From NCBI GenBank assembly GCA_027627685.1, contig CP091241.1, forward strand, positions 1 through 64,000: a DNA stretch of 64,000 bases. The letters run 5' to 3'. The translations under genes were made by a program, and so were the position numbers. The notes under the pieces were generated by a model that searched no databases, was not told the origin of the DNA, and worked only from the letters and a program-made list of their open reading frames with translations. Below are positions 54,389 to 63,266 of the stretch, one piece after another (within the stretch, counting starts at the first letter, position 1; each line of letters starts with the position of its first letter). Source of the DNA: Hyphomonadaceae bacterium ML37. GTDB taxonomy: Bacteria; Pseudomonadota; Alphaproteobacteria; Caulobacterales; Maricaulaceae.

Positions 54389-55165
54389 ATGATGAATTTC
54401 CGGAGTGATGAGGAGCGGGCGGACCTGATCTCGGCGGCGCGGGCCATGCGCGAGGCGGGGGTGGTGATGCATGAGGTGTCGCGCCAGCTGGGCGTGCCGG
54501 TCTCCACCCTGCACCGCTGGGCGGCGGAGGGGGGCTGGCGCACCATGGACATCGCCTCGGCGCGCACCCGGGCGGTGTTCGGCGCGGCGCAGGCCCGGGC
54601 GCTCGCCGCGCCCGCGCCGGCCGGTGCGGATGGCGGCGGAGGCGCGGGCGCCCCGCCAGACGCGCCGGACGCGGCCGACCGGATCATGGCCGAGCTGGTG
54701 GATCTGCCCGGCGAGGACCGGGATGCGGAGCCGGGCGCCGGGACGGACACGGAGGCCGGCTCCGGGGCCGGAGCTGAGGCCGGGGCCGGGGCCGCGCCGC
54801 GGCATGAGTTCATCCACCCGCTGCAGGCGCGGGCGGCGGGGGAGCAGGCGATGAGGGCGGCCGAGGCGCTGATGGCGGCCGGCGATCTGAAAGCCGCCAG
54901 CCAGGCCATGAATCTCGCCGAGCGCCTGCTGGGCGCGGCCCGCGCGCTGGAGGCCCTGCCCCTGCCGGTCAGGGCGGACCCGGAAAACCAGCGCCGGCAG
55001 GAGGAGGCGGCGCGGGAGGTGACGCGGCGCATGCGCAATCTGGTCCATATCGCCCTGTGCGGACAGGTCCGCAGCCTGCCCCGCTGGGCGACGGAAAAGG
55101 GATTTCTCAAGGGCACGCTCTATGAGGACCAGTACACCTGGGAGGACAATGCGCAGGAGGGGTGA
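54389..55165 (+). CDS. Helix-turn-helix protein with low-complexity linker
   Basis: The 258-residue protein starts MMNFRSDEERADLISAARAMREAGVVMHEVSRQLGVPVSTLHRWAAEGGWR, a helix-turn-helix like those of transposase or phage terminase small subunits. Residues about 75-130 are a low-complexity Gly/Ala/Glu/Asp linker (GAGTDTEAGSGAGAEAGAGA). The C-terminal 110 residues are helical (QAMRAAEALMAAGDLKAASQAM; WATEKGFLKGTLYEDQYTWED). No phage genes follow, so its role is unknown. Either of the two adjacent ATGs could be used. Confidence 0.6.
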   Translation: MMNFRSDEERADLISAARAMREAGVVMHEVSRQLGVPVSTLHRWAAEGGWRTMDIASARTRAVFGAAQARALAAPAPAGADGGGGAGAPPDAPDAADRIMAELVDLPGEDRDAEPGAGTDTEAGSGAGAEAGAGAAPRHEFIHPLQARAAGEQAMRAAEALMAAGDLKAASQAMNLAERLLGAARALEALPLPVRADPENQRRQEEAAREVTRRMRNLVHIALCGQVRSLPRWATEKGFLKGTLYEDQYTWEDNAQEG

Positions 55166-55320
55166 AGCGGCGCAAGGAGGGCGTGCGGGCGCCGTGCGGG
55201 CGGCGGCGGGTCTGATTATAAAAAGTACTTTACAATGCAAAGTGTGGTGTGATAGCCATGCTCGACGCCGGGCCGGTTCGCGCCCGGCCCCCGTGCATTG
55301 AGGAAAGGACACAGGCCATC

Positions 55321-55950
55321 ATGACGACGCGCGACACACATCCGTCCGGCGAGGACCTCGCCTATCTCACCGCCATCGCCCGTTCGGGCGAGGATGCGCC
55401 GCTGCTGGGCGGGCGGTTTCTGGTCTGGTGGGCGGGGCTGACCAGCCTGGTGATCCTGGCCCACTGGTCGGCCATGATGGGCTATGGCCCGCTGGGCGCC
55501 GGGGCGGTCTGGCCGCTCTGGATCGGCTATATCGTGATCGGCTCGGCCGGGCAGGCGGCGCTGGTCTGGTCCATCCGCCACAAGCCGGGCCAGGGCGCGC
55601 CGGCCAACCGCACCGAAGCCGCCGTCTGGATGAGCGCAGGCCTGGGTATTGGCGCGATCTTTCTGGGCGTCGTGGCCGGGGTTCAGGGCGGGCTGCTGGC
55701 GCCGGTGTTCTTCAACGTCATCCTGCCTGTCGCGCTGGCGGCCTACGGGACGGCGTGGATGACCGTGGCGCAGGTCTCGCGCCGGGTGGGGCTGTATGCG
55801 CCCGCCTTGCTGGCCTTCGCCGGCGCCGGCGCGGGCATGGCGTTTGCGGCGACCCACTGGGTCTATCCGGTGGCGGCGCTGGCCCTGCTGGCGTCGTCGC
55901 TGCTGCCGGGCGTGGCGATGCTGCGCAGCGAGCCGCGGAGCCTGGCCTGA
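55321..55950 (+). CDS. Membrane protein paired with a winged-helix regulator
   Basis: The 209-residue protein starts at the ATG at 55321 after GAGGAAAGG. It has about six hydrophobic helices (FLVWWAGLTSLVILAHWSAM; WPLWIGYIVIGSAGQAALVW; AVWMSAGLGIGAIFLGVVAG and others). No known family recognised. The stop overlaps the regulator start (TGATG), so the two are co-translated. An AT-rich stretch (GATTATAAAAAGTACTTTACAATGCAAAG, 55214-55242) upstream is a likely promoter/operator region with AGTACTTTACAATGCAAAGT. Confidence 0.7.
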   Translation: MTTRDTHPSGEDLAYLTAIARSGEDAPLLGGRFLVWWAGLTSLVILAHWSAMMGYGPLGAGAVWPLWIGYIVIGSAGQAALVWSIRHKPGQGAPANRTEAAVWMSAGLGIGAIFLGVVAGVQGGLLAPVFFNVILPVALAAYGTAWMTVAQVSRRVGLYAPALLAFAGAGAGMAFAATHWVYPVAALALLASSLLPGVAMLRSEPRSLA

Positions 55951-56249
55951 TGGGCGCGTTCGACCCCCAGGGGCTGGACGATGTCATCCACGGCAAGCTG
56001 CGCCTGGCGGTGATGAGCTATCTGTCCGCCGTGGACGATTCCAGCTTCACCGAGCTGCGCGAGCGCACCTCGGCGAGCGACGGCAATCTCTCGGTCCAGC
56101 TGCGCAAGCTGGAGGAGGCGGGCTACGTCGCCCAGGACAAGCAGTTCGTCGACCGGCGCCCCCATACACGGGTGCGCATGACGCCCGACGGCCGCAAGGC
56201 CTGGATCGCCTATCTCGACGCCTTGCGCGCGATGATCGAGGCGGGGTAG
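55950..56249 (+). CDS. Winged-helix transcriptional regulator (HTH_34/MarR-like)
   Basis: The 99-residue protein reads GLDDVIHGKLRLAVMSYLSAVDDSSFTELRERTSASDGNLSVQLRKLEEAGYVAQDKQFVDRRPHTRVRMTPDGRKAW in overlapping pieces, the winged-helix domain of the PF13601 type. Such regulators are often coupled with a membrane protein of the operon, as here, and bind their own promoter. The ligand is unknown. Confidence 0.85.
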   Translation: MGAFDPQGLDDVIHGKLRLAVMSYLSAVDDSSFTELRERTSASDGNLSVQLRKLEEAGYVAQDKQFVDRRPHTRVRMTPDGRKAWIAYLDALRAMIEAG

Positions 56250-56259
56250 GGGACGCCCC

Positions 56260-57168
56260 CTACCCCTTCAGCACCTCCACCAGCGTGACGCCCATGCGGG
56301 CGGGGCTGTCGGCGACGGTGATACCGGCGGACTTCATGGCGTCGATCTTGTCGTCGGCGCCCCCCTTGCCGCCCGCCACGATGGCGCCGGCATGGCCCAT
56401 GGTGCGGCCCGGCGGCGCGGTGCGTCCGGCGATGAAGCCGACCATGGGCTTCTTGCGGCCCTTCCTGGCTTCATCCTTGATGAACTGCGCGGCTTCTTCC
56501 TCGGCAGCACCGCCAATCTCGCCGATCATGATGATCGACTTGGTGGCGTCATCGGCCAGGAACAGCTCCAGCATGTCGATGAATTCGGTGCCTTTCACCG
56601 GGTCGCCGCCAATGCCCACCGCCGTGGTCTGGCCAAGGCCCACCCGGCTGGTCTGGAACACCGCTTCATAGGTCAGGGTCCCAGAGCGCGACACCACGCC
56701 CACGCTGCCCTTCTTGAAGATGGAGCCCGGCATGATGCCGATCTTGCACTCTTCAGGCGTCAGCACGCCGGGGCAGTTGGGGCCCAGCAGGCGCGAGGAC
56801 GAGCGGTCGAGGCGCGCCTTCACCCGCACCATGTCCATCACCGGAATGCCTTCGGTGATGCAGGTGATCAGCTCGATGCCCGCATCGATGGCCTCGATGA
56901 TGGCGTCAGCGGCGCCCGCCGGCGGCACATAGATCACCGAGGCGGTTGCGCCGGTGGCCTCGCGCCCTTCAGCGACGCTGGCGAAGATCGGCAGGGAGGC
57001 CGCGCCGTCCATGCCGCTGGTCCAGCTCTCGCCGCCCTTCTTGGGGTGCACGCCGCCCACCATGCGGGTGCCGTAATAGGCCAGCGCCTGCTCGGTGTGG
57101 AAGGTGCCGGTCTTGCCGGTCAGACCCTGGACGAGAACTTTGGTGGATTTGTTGACGAGAATGGACAT
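56260..57168 (-). CDS. sucD: Succinate-CoA ligase subunit alpha
   Basis: The 302-residue protein has the CoA-binding start [23 protein letters not shown]-like segment (here [15 protein letters not shown]), [31 protein letters not shown], and the phospho-histidine region [16 protein letters not shown] (His near 252). It forms the catalytic pair with SucC to convert succinyl-CoA and ADP to succinate and ATP. It lies 23 bases downstream of the VapC gene rather than directly after sucC. Confidence 0.96.
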   Translation of the reverse strand: MSILVNKSTKVLVQGLTGKTGTFHTEQALAYYGTRMVGGVHPKKGGESWTSGMDGAASLPIFASVAEGREATGATASVIYVPPAGAADAIIEAIDAGIELITCITEGIPVMDMVRVKARLDRSSSRLLGPNCPGVLTPEECKIGIMPGSIFKKGSVGVVSRSGTLTYEAVFQTSRVGLGQTTAVGIGGDPVKGTEFIDMLELFLADDATKSIIMIGEIGGAAEEEAAQFIKDEARKGRKKPMVGFIAGRTAPPGRTMGHAGAIVAGGKGGADDKIDAMKSAGITVADSPARMGVTLVEVLKG

Positions 57169-57191
57169 GGGATTCCTTTGATACGCAGCGG

Positions 57192-57602
57192 TCAGATGAA
57201 CGGGTTGATCACGGTGACATCGCCATAGGCCTGGCCGTGATTGAGGTCTTCGGAATAGACGGTCTTGGCGCCGAGCTTTTCAGCCGCGGCGAGGATGGCG
57301 GCGTCCCAGTAGCGAATCTGGTAGCGCTGGGCGAGCGACATGGCGCGAAACACCAGCGGCGCATCGATCAGTTGGAACGGCTTTCGCGACAGTTGGCGGA
57401 CCCAGACTTCCGCCGCCTCCTGCGCCATGGGCGGTTTGCCCTTGCGCACCGCGTTGAAGTAGAACTCGCCCAGTGTTTGCGCCGAAACGCCGAAGTCCGT
57501 CGTCAGGAGGCCCTGCGCGATCGCATGCTTTTCCGGGGCGCTTCTCTGGGCGCCCGCTGCGTAGAGCAGGATGTTGGTGTCCAGAAACGTCTCAACGGTC
57601 AA
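57192..57602 (-). CDS. PIN-domain toxin (VapC-like)
   Basis: The 136-residue protein has the PIN acidic residues: [12 protein letters not shown] (Asp8), then the E/D pair in the middle (LGEFYFN) and [26 protein letters not shown] at the end. PIN toxins are metal-dependent RNases. The gene overlaps the antitoxin gene by 11 bases and lies just upstream of sucD. Confidence 0.88.
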   Translation of the reverse strand: MTVETFLDTNILLYAAGAQRSAPEKHAIAQGLLTTDFGVSAQTLGEFYFNAVRKGKPPMAQEAAEVWVRQLSRKPFQLIDAPLVFRAMSLAQRYQIRYWDAAILAAAEKLGAKTVYSEDLNHGQAYGDVTVINPFI

Positions 57603-57843
57603 AGCGCGGGCTTCCTGAATAGGTCTCGTCCCGGCTGGGCGTCCAGTCCCCCATGTCCCACGATCCCTCGCGCGACAGCTTCAAAAGCGCCTGCGTCACC
57701 TCGTCAGCGTCCAGTTCAGCCTGTACGAGCCGCTCCAGATATTCGCGGATCATGGCGTTGACGCTGGTGCGCTTCATGGCCGCCACCACGCGCGCACGGT
57801 CCAGCAGATCATCGTCGATGGCCAGGGTGAGGTTTTTGGTCAC
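57592..57843 (-). CDS. Ribbon-helix-helix antitoxin (VapB-like)
   Basis: The 83-residue protein reads MTKNLTLAIDDDLLDRARVVAAMKRTSVNAMIREYLERLVQ, a CopG/RHH DNA-binding fold, and then an acidic, tryptophan-containing C-terminus (LKLSREGSWDMGDWTPSRDE) that likely covers the toxin's active site. It precedes and overlaps the PIN-domain toxin gene. It probably represses the operon from the inverted repeat at 57853-57891. Confidence 0.85.
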   Translation of the reverse strand: MTKNLTLAIDDDLLDRARVVAAMKRTSVNAMIREYLERLVQAELDADEVTQALLKLSREGSWDMGDWTPSRDETYSGSPRFDR

Positions 57844-57852
57844 GAAATCCTT

Positions 57853-57891
57853 AGCTCCACGTATCCTGTGTTACACATAATACGTGGAGCT
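57853..57891. promoter_or_regulatory. Perfect 12-bp inverted repeat, candidate antitoxin operator
   Basis: The arms AGCTCCACGTAT (57853-57864) and ATACGTGGAGCT (57880-57891) are perfect inverted copies, 15 bases apart. The spacer contains TGTGTTACACA, itself a palindrome. It lies 10 bases upstream of the vapB start and fits an RHH operator covering the promoter; it could also act as a terminator hairpin for the upstream DUF2188 gene. Confidence 0.6.
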
Positions 57892-57901
57892 CAGATCTAA
57901 C

Positions 57902-58129
57902 TCAACCCTCCGGGGGATAGGGATCTTTGCCGTAGGTGTTGCGTTCTCGAATCTGCCCGTTCTTACCGTGAATGAACATTTCCGATTCGTTTCCCTTTGC
58001 CCGCTCTCGTGCGACATCAATCGCTTCTGCTTGAGTGCGGTGTACAGACCCTGCCCGGGACGCACCGGCGGTTTTAACCGCCCATCCTTCTGGGTGGGGG
58101 ACTACATGCTGATCTTTCTTCCGGCTCAT
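57902..58129 (-). CDS. DUF2188-domain protein
   Basis: The 75-residue protein starts MSRKKDQHVVPHPEGWAVK and includes RTQAEAIDVARERAKGNESEMFIHGKNGQIRE, the DUF2188 pattern (conserved HVVP...GWAVK and ...G.NG.I). DUF2188 proteins are common in accessory regions; function unknown. It stands between sucC and vapBC on the same strand, and its GC content is lower than that of sucC. Confidence 0.82.
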   Translation of the reverse strand: MSRKKDQHVVPHPEGWAVKTAGASRAGSVHRTQAEAIDVARERAKGNESEMFIHGKNGQIRERNTYGKDPYPPEG

Positions 58130-58200
58130 CGTTGGTGCTCCGAATCTGAGGCACCACAATTATACCAGAACATAAAATGAACAGCGAGTCTGTTTCGCCC

Positions 58201-59394
58201 CTACCCCCGCACCGCCTTCACGATCTTCTGCGCGGCGTCATCAAGATCATCGGCCGAGGTGATGTCGAGCCCGCTTTCGTCGAGAATGCGCTTGCCGCGC
58301 TCGACATTCGTGCCTTCCAGGCGCACCACCAGCGGGACTTTCAGCCCCACTTCCTTCACCGCGGCGACCACGCCCTCGGCGATGACGTCGCAGCGCATGA
58401 TGCCGCCGAAAATATTGACCAGAATGCCTTTGACGTTCGGGTCGGCGGTGATGATCTTGAAGGCGTGGGTCACCTTCTCCTTGCTGGCGCCGCCGCCCAC
58501 ATCGAGGAAGTTGGCCGGTTCCGCGCCATAGAGCTTGATGATGTCCATGGTCGCCATGGCCAGGCCCGCCCCGTTGACCATGCAGCCGATCTCGCCGTCC
58601 AGCGCGATATAGGCCAGGTCATATTTGGAGGCTTCGATCTCCTTGTCGTCTTCCTCGGTCAGGTCACGCAGGGCGCGCACATCGTCGTGGCGGAACAGGG
58701 CGTTGCCGTCAAAGCTGACCTTGGCGTCCAGCACACGCAGGCGGCCGTTCTCCATGACGATGAGCGGGTTTATCTCCAGCATGCTCATGTCTTTTTCGGT
58801 GAAGGCCCGGTAGAGGATCGGGGCCAGCGCCGCCATATCGGTGCGCGCCGCGCCGTCGAGGTTCAGCGCATCGGAAATCGCGCCCGCATCGGCGTCCGTG
58901 ACGCCGGTTTCGGGATCGATATTGAGGGTGATGATCTTGTCCGGCGTGTGCTCGGCGACCTCTTCAATGTCCATCCCGCCCTCGGTGGAGACCACATAGG
59001 CCACCCGGCCGGTATCGCGATTGACCAGCAGGGACAGGTAAAGCTCGCGCGCAATGTCCGCGCCGTCCTCGATATAGAGCCGGTTGACCTGGCGGCCCGC
59101 CGGGCCGGTCTGGTGGGTGACCAGCGTATTGCCCAGCATCTCACGCGCGTGGCGCTCCACATCCTCCTTGGTGAAGGCCAGCCGCACCCCGCCCTTGGCG
59201 TCGGCGGGCAGTTCCTTGAACTTGCCCTTGCCGCGCCCGCCGGCGTGGATCTGGGATTTCACCACCCAGAGCGGGCCGGGCAGCTGGTCAGCGGCCTTGC
59301 GCGCCTCTTCGGCGGAAAACACGGCGACGCCGTCGGCGACAGGGGCGCCAAAGGATTTCAGCAGGGCCTTGGCCTGGTGCTCGTGGATGTTCAT
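58201..59394 (-). CDS. sucC: Succinate-CoA ligase subunit beta (ADP-forming)
   Basis: The start at 59394 gives 397 residues ([19 protein letters not shown]). ATP-grasp features are present: [85 protein letters not shown], and [17 protein letters not shown] near the end. It partners SucD; the two genes are here 1,032 bases apart, with DUF2188 and vapBC in between. Normal length. Confidence 0.96.
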   Translation of the reverse strand: MNIHEHQAKALLKSFGAPVADGVAVFSAEEARKAADQLPGPLWVVKSQIHAGGRGKGKFKELPADAKGGVRLAFTKEDVERHAREMLGNTLVTHQTGPAGRQVNRLYIEDGADIARELYLSLLVNRDTGRVAYVVSTEGGMDIEEVAEHTPDKIITLNIDPETGVTDADAGAISDALNLDGAARTDMAALAPILYRAFTEKDMSMLEINPLIVMENGRLRVLDAKVSFDGNALFRHDDVRALRDLTEEDDKEIEASKYDLAYIALDGEIGCMVNGAGLAMATMDIIKLYGAEPANFLDVGGGASKEKVTHAFKIITADPNVKGILVNIFGGIMRCDVIAEGVVAAVKEVGLKVPLVVRLEGTNVERGKRILDESGLDITSADDLDDAAQKIVKAVRG

Positions 59395-59522
59395 GGGGCC
59401 GGACACTCTTTGTCTTGGAGGAGAAATCGGGGGCGCGGACAGGCTGTCCGCAGCGGCGTCATCGTCGGGCGCGGTTATAACACTGCGCCCCGCGCTGGCA
59501 ACGCACCTGTCTGTGACAGCGC

Positions 59523-59861
59523 TCAGTCGCGCGCGCCCGTCAGGCGGGTGCTGACAGCGCCCGCGGCCCAGCCCAGCCCGCCCGCCAGCCCGGCGGTGAG
59601 GGCGAGGATCACGGGCAAAGGATCGCCGGTGCAGGCGCCGGCGCCATCAGCCGCTTCACACGCCTCCAGCGCGCGCTCGATGCCTGAGGCCAGAACCAGT
59701 GCGGCCAGCTGCCCGGCCAGCACCGGCAGGCCTGCGCCCAGAAGGGTCCAACCGATCCAGGCGCTGAAGCTCAGCGCTTTCAGCCGGGCGCGCAGCCACA
59801 GCGCTGCGCCCACGCCGAGCGCCGCGGGGATGACGATCGCCAGAACCGCGAGAACGGTCAT
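59523..59861 (-). CDS. Small membrane protein coupled to MFS transporter
   Basis: The 112-residue protein starts [27 protein letters not shown] and has three or four hydrophobic helices. The ATG overlaps the MFS stop (ATGA), so it is co-translated with the transporter. No family recognised. It may be an accessory subunit of the MFS protein. Confidence 0.65.
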   Translation of the reverse strand: MTVLAVLAIVIPAALGVGAALWLRARLKALSFSAWIGWTLLGAGLPVLAGQLAALVLASGIERALEACEAADGAGACTGDPLPVILALTAGLAGGLGWAAGAVSTRLTGARD

Positions 59862-61126
59862 GGCCGGGGTCCGGATGCTGGCGCGGGCTCGGGTTCCGCC
59901 GCTTCGGGGGTGTCGATCTCCGCCAGACCCGCCGAGGTGGCGCTGAGATAGACGAAAGGCTCGCGCTCGTCCTCGCGCACCGGCTTGCGCACCGAACGGC
60001 GCCACAGCATGCCGGCGGCCAGAATGGCGCTGAACACGGCGGCGAACAGGAACAGGCCGCGCGCGCCCAGCGGGCCGGCATAGGCGATGCCCGACAGGAT
60101 CGGGCCCAGCACCGCGCCGGCGGCCCACACGAGCAGCGTGCCCGACGCGATGGCGGGCAGATCCTCCACCCGCGACCGGTCGGCGGCATGGGCGACGCCC
60201 ACGGCGTAATAGGCCAGGCTCGCAGCCCCCCACAGTCCCGCCAGCACCGCCCCGCCGACAAGGCCGGGATTGAGCAGCACCGCGAGCAGAAGCGCGAACA
60301 GGGCCGACAGACCGGCGAGGCCCGCAATCACCAGGCGCCGGTCGACCCGGTCGGAAATCCAGCCCGCCGGCCACTGCACCAGCATGGCCAGGGTATAGAT
60401 CACCGCCAGCACCAGCGCGGCGGCGCCCGCGGGCGAGTCCGCCTGCAGGGTTTCAGCCCAGATCGGCATGAAGGCGAGCGTGCCGGTATTGACGATGCCG
60501 GCGAAGAACACCGCCGCCGCCGCGGCCGGCGCGATGGTCAGAAGGCGCAGGGGCGATACGGTCGTGCCGGTGGGCAGGGCAGGCTGGCCGCGCCCGGTGA
60601 ACACGATGGGGATGAGCGCCAACGACAGGAAAATCCCGGCCACCACAAACGTGTCGCCCAGCATCAGCCCGCTCAGCGCAATCACGAACGGCCCCAGGAT
60701 CAGGCCGAAGCGGCCGACGATCTGATAGGCCGAGATCACCGTCCCGCGCCGTTCGGACGGGGTGGCGTCGGCGATCCAGCTTTCGGCCACGGCGAAAATC
60801 CCCGCCGCGCAAATCCCGAAGGCGAAGCGCGACAGCAGCCACCAGGTGAAATCGGAGCCCAGCGCCAGCGCCAGCGTCGTGGCCGCCGCGCCCCCGGCAT
60901 AGGCGGCATAGGCGCGGATATGACCGATGGAGCGGATGATGCGCGGCGCGGTGAACGCGCCCGCCATGAAGCCCGCGCTATAGCCCGCGATCACGGCGCC
61001 GATGGACAGGGCCGACCACTCAGCCGCGTTCATCACCAGCGGCAGGGCCACGCCCAGCGCGCCCAGCGCCACCTGCAACAGCAAGGTGGCGGCCATGACC
61101 GTGGCGACATTGCGATAGATAGGCAT
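59858..61126 (-). CDS. MFS transporter (YfkF/UMF-like)
   Basis: The 422-residue protein has twelve hydrophobic helices. Signature parts include the loop 2-3 region FTAPRIIRSIGHIRAYAAYAG, ESWIADATPSERRGTVISAYQIVGRFGLILGPFVIALSG in helix 4-5, and WPAGWISDRVDRRLVIAGLAG in the second half (motif A repeat). The ESWIADATPSERRG segment is typical of the YcaD/YfkF subgroup. The substrate is unknown. Confidence 0.85.
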   Translation of the reverse strand: MPIYRNVATVMAATLLLQVALGALGVALPLVMNAAEWSALSIGAVIAGYSAGFMAGAFTAPRIIRSIGHIRAYAAYAGGAAATTLALALGSDFTWWLLSRFAFGICAAGIFAVAESWIADATPSERRGTVISAYQIVGRFGLILGPFVIALSGLMLGDTFVVAGIFLSLALIPIVFTGRGQPALPTGTTVSPLRLLTIAPAAAAAVFFAGIVNTGTLAFMPIWAETLQADSPAGAAALVLAVIYTLAMLVQWPAGWISDRVDRRLVIAGLAGLSALFALLLAVLLNPGLVGGAVLAGLWGAASLAYYAVGVAHAADRSRVEDLPAIASGTLLVWAAGAVLGPILSGIAYAGPLGARGLFLFAAVFSAILAAGMLWRRSVRKPVREDEREPFVYLSATSAGLAEIDTPEAAEPEPAPASGPRP

Positions 61127-61236
61127 GGCGGGCGGGGCCTCGCTCGGGCGGTGCGAACAGACGCGCGCAACACATCACGGACCCCGCTGCGGCGCAACCC
61201 GCCGGGTCCGCCCGGCTGCGCTTATCTGAGGCGCGC

Positions 61237-61788
61237 TTAACCGAGGCGCGCCAGGCGCGCGGTCATCCAGTCCAGCGAGGCGGGTCCGGCGCCGCGCAGC
61301 GCCAGATACAGTCCCAGCGCCCCCCAGGCGAGCGTGGTGGGCCAGGCCTCGGGCAGGATGAACAGGATGTGCCACAGCGCGCCTACCGCCGCCGTCAGCC
61401 CGGCCAGCCGGGTCAGAAAGCCCAGCGCCAGGCTCGCCGTGATCGCCAGCGCCAGCGCCAGCAGCGCCATGGCCGTCAGCTGCGGGTCGATCTGGTTCTG
61501 CGTCCAGATGCGCGCCGCCGCCACCAGCCCGGGTTCCGGCGCGATCCAGGCGCGCCAGTCCATGGCGTCGGCGAGCGGCAGGGCGTTGGCGCGGCCCCAG
61601 GTCCAGAACTGCGCCCCCAGCGCAAAACGCGCCAGCAAGCCGGCCAGCAGATCCACGCCGCTGGACCCGGCCCGGCGCGCGCCGTCCGGCTGCGCGGGAT
61701 CCGGGCGCGCCAGATCCGCATGCGCAAGCTCGGCGCGCTCGCCATCATACAGCGCCGCGAAGCGCGTCTCGGGTTTGTCCTTGGCCAT
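61237..61788 (-). CDS. DoxX-family membrane protein
   Basis: The 183-residue protein has a polar N-terminal part (MAKDKPETRFAALYDGERAEL) followed by four helices in the DoxX arrangement: LLARFALGAQFWTWGRANALPL, LTAMALLALALAITASLALGFLTRLAGLTAAVGALW and YLALRGAGPASLDW. DoxX proteins are linked to respiratory or redox systems in several bacteria; function here unknown. It lies 119 bases downstream of sucB. Confidence 0.75.
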   Translation of the reverse strand: MAKDKPETRFAALYDGERAELAHADLARPDPAQPDGARRAGSSGVDLLAGLLARFALGAQFWTWGRANALPLADAMDWRAWIAPEPGLVAAARIWTQNQIDPQLTAMALLALALAITASLALGFLTRLAGLTAAVGALWHILFILPEAWPTTLAWGALGLYLALRGAGPASLDWMTARLARLG

Positions 61789-61906
61789 ATCCCCTCCGGC
61801 CCTCGCCGCGCACCATGGCGCTAAAGGCGCGCGCAGTTCAACGGGTTGCGCGAACGAGTCCGGGCCAGCGTGGCGGCGCGGCCACAGGGGGGGTGTCAGG
61901 GCGCCC

Positions 61907-63217
61907 CTAAATATCCAGCAACAGCCGCTGCGGGTTTTCCAGGCTCTCTTTCACGCGCACCAGGAAGGTGACGGCTTCCTTGCCGTCGACGATGCGGTGG
62001 TCATAGGACAGGGCCAGATACATCATCGGGCGGATTTTCACCTCGCCATTGATGGCCACCGGGCGGTCCTGGATTTTGTGCATGCCCAGAATGCCGGCCT
62101 GGGGCGCATTCAATATGGGCGAGCTCATCAGCGAGCCGTACACGCCGCCATTGGAGATGGTGAAGGTGGCGCCCTGCATGTCCTCGATGGCCAGCTTGCC
62201 GTCGCGCGCACGCTTGCCCAGCTCGCCGATGTCAGATTCGATTCTAGCCAGGGATTTGACGTCGCAATCGCGCGCCACCGGCACCACCAGGCCCTTGTCG
62301 GTGCCCACGGCCACGCCGATGTCATAGTAGTTTTTATAGATGATGTCGGTCCCGTCGATCTCGGCATTGACCGCCGGCACGTCCTTGAGCGCTGCGACGC
62401 AGGCCTTCACGAAGAAGCTCATAAAGCCCAGCTTCACGCCGTGCTTGGCGGTGAAGTCATCCTGGACCTGCTTGCGCAGGGTCATGATCGCGCTCATGTC
62501 CGCCTCGTTATACGTGGTCAGCATGGCGGCGGTGTTCTGGGCGTCCTTCAGCCGGCGCGCGATGGTCTGGCGCAGGCGGGTCATCTTCACCCGCTCTTCG
62601 CGCGGCCCGGGTTCGCGCGGCTTGGACGCTTGCGCTTTGGGCGCCTCGGCTTTGGGCGCCTCGGCTTTGGGCGCCTCAGCCTTGGCCGGCGCCGGCGCGG
62701 CGCCGCCACCTTCCAGCGCTTTGAGCGCATCGCCCTTGGTCACGCGGCCATCCTTGCCGGTGCCCTCGACGGTGTTCAGATCGAGATCGTTTTCCTCCGC
62801 CACGCGCCGGGCGGCCGGCATGGCCTTGTTTCCGTCGCCGGACACCGCGCTCTCGGCCGGTTTGTCCCCGGCCGTCTTGTCCTCAGGCTTCTTGTCATCG
62901 GACTTTGTCTCTACGGGCTTCGGCTCCGGCTTTGCCGCTTCGGGCTTTGTCTCCTCAGAGGCCTTCCCGGATGATCCCGAGGCGCCGGCGTCCAGCTCGC
63001 CCAGCACCGCCCCGATCTCGACGGTTTCGCCCTCCTTGGCCGTGATTTTGGAGATCACGCCGTCTTCCTCGGCGCGCACTTCCACGGCGACCTTGTCGGT
63101 CTCCAGCTCCACCAGCACGTCGTCGCGCTTCACGGCGTCGCCTTCGGACACCTGCCAGGCGCCGACAGTGGCTTCGGAAACGGATTCGCCCAGGGTCGGG
63201 ACTTTGATCTCGGTCAT
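61907..63217 (-). CDS. sucB: 2-oxoglutarate dehydrogenase E2 (dihydrolipoamide succinyltransferase)
   Basis: The 436-residue protein has a lipoyl domain at the start ([36 protein letters not shown], Lys43), a Lys/Glu/Ala/Pro-rich linker, an E3-binding domain ([31 protein letters not shown]), a second linker with tandem KAEAP repeats, and the catalytic domain ending [26 protein letters not shown] with the H-x3-DG motif. It forms the core of the complex. The second linker contains an 18-bp DNA tandem repeat (62638-62692), which could vary in number. Confidence 0.96.
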   Translation of the reverse strand: MTEIKVPTLGESVSEATVGAWQVSEGDAVKRDDVLVELETDKVAVEVRAEEDGVISKITAKEGETVEIGAVLGELDAGASGSSGKASEETKPEAAKPEPKPVETKSDDKKPEDKTAGDKPAESAVSGDGNKAMPAARRVAEENDLDLNTVEGTGKDGRVTKGDALKALEGGGAAPAPAKAEAPKAEAPKAEAPKAQASKPREPGPREERVKMTRLRQTIARRLKDAQNTAAMLTTYNEADMSAIMTLRKQVQDDFTAKHGVKLGFMSFFVKACVAALKDVPAVNAEIDGTDIIYKNYYDIGVAVGTDKGLVVPVARDCDVKSLARIESDIGELGKRARDGKLAIEDMQGATFTISNGGVYGSLMSSPILNAPQAGILGMHKIQDRPVAINGEVKIRPMMYLALSYDHRIVDGKEAVTFLVRVKESLENPQRLLLDI

Positions 63218-63266
63218 GTCAGGTCTTTCTTCACACGAGGGGGTGTGCGGCGGGGTGTGCGGCGGA

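Noticed and set aside
48387-55165. A prophage or integrative element across the accessory island
   Set aside because: No integrase, portal, capsid or attachment-site repeats were found. Only one IS, the defence-like remnants and a terminase-like HTH are present.
58177-59946. 589-codon plus-strand frame
   Set aside because: Antisense to sucC; no recognisable domain and biased composition.
62638-62692. 18-bp tandem repeat as a separate repeat element
   Set aside because: It codes for the KAEAP linker of SucB, a normal flexible linker, so it is described with that gene.
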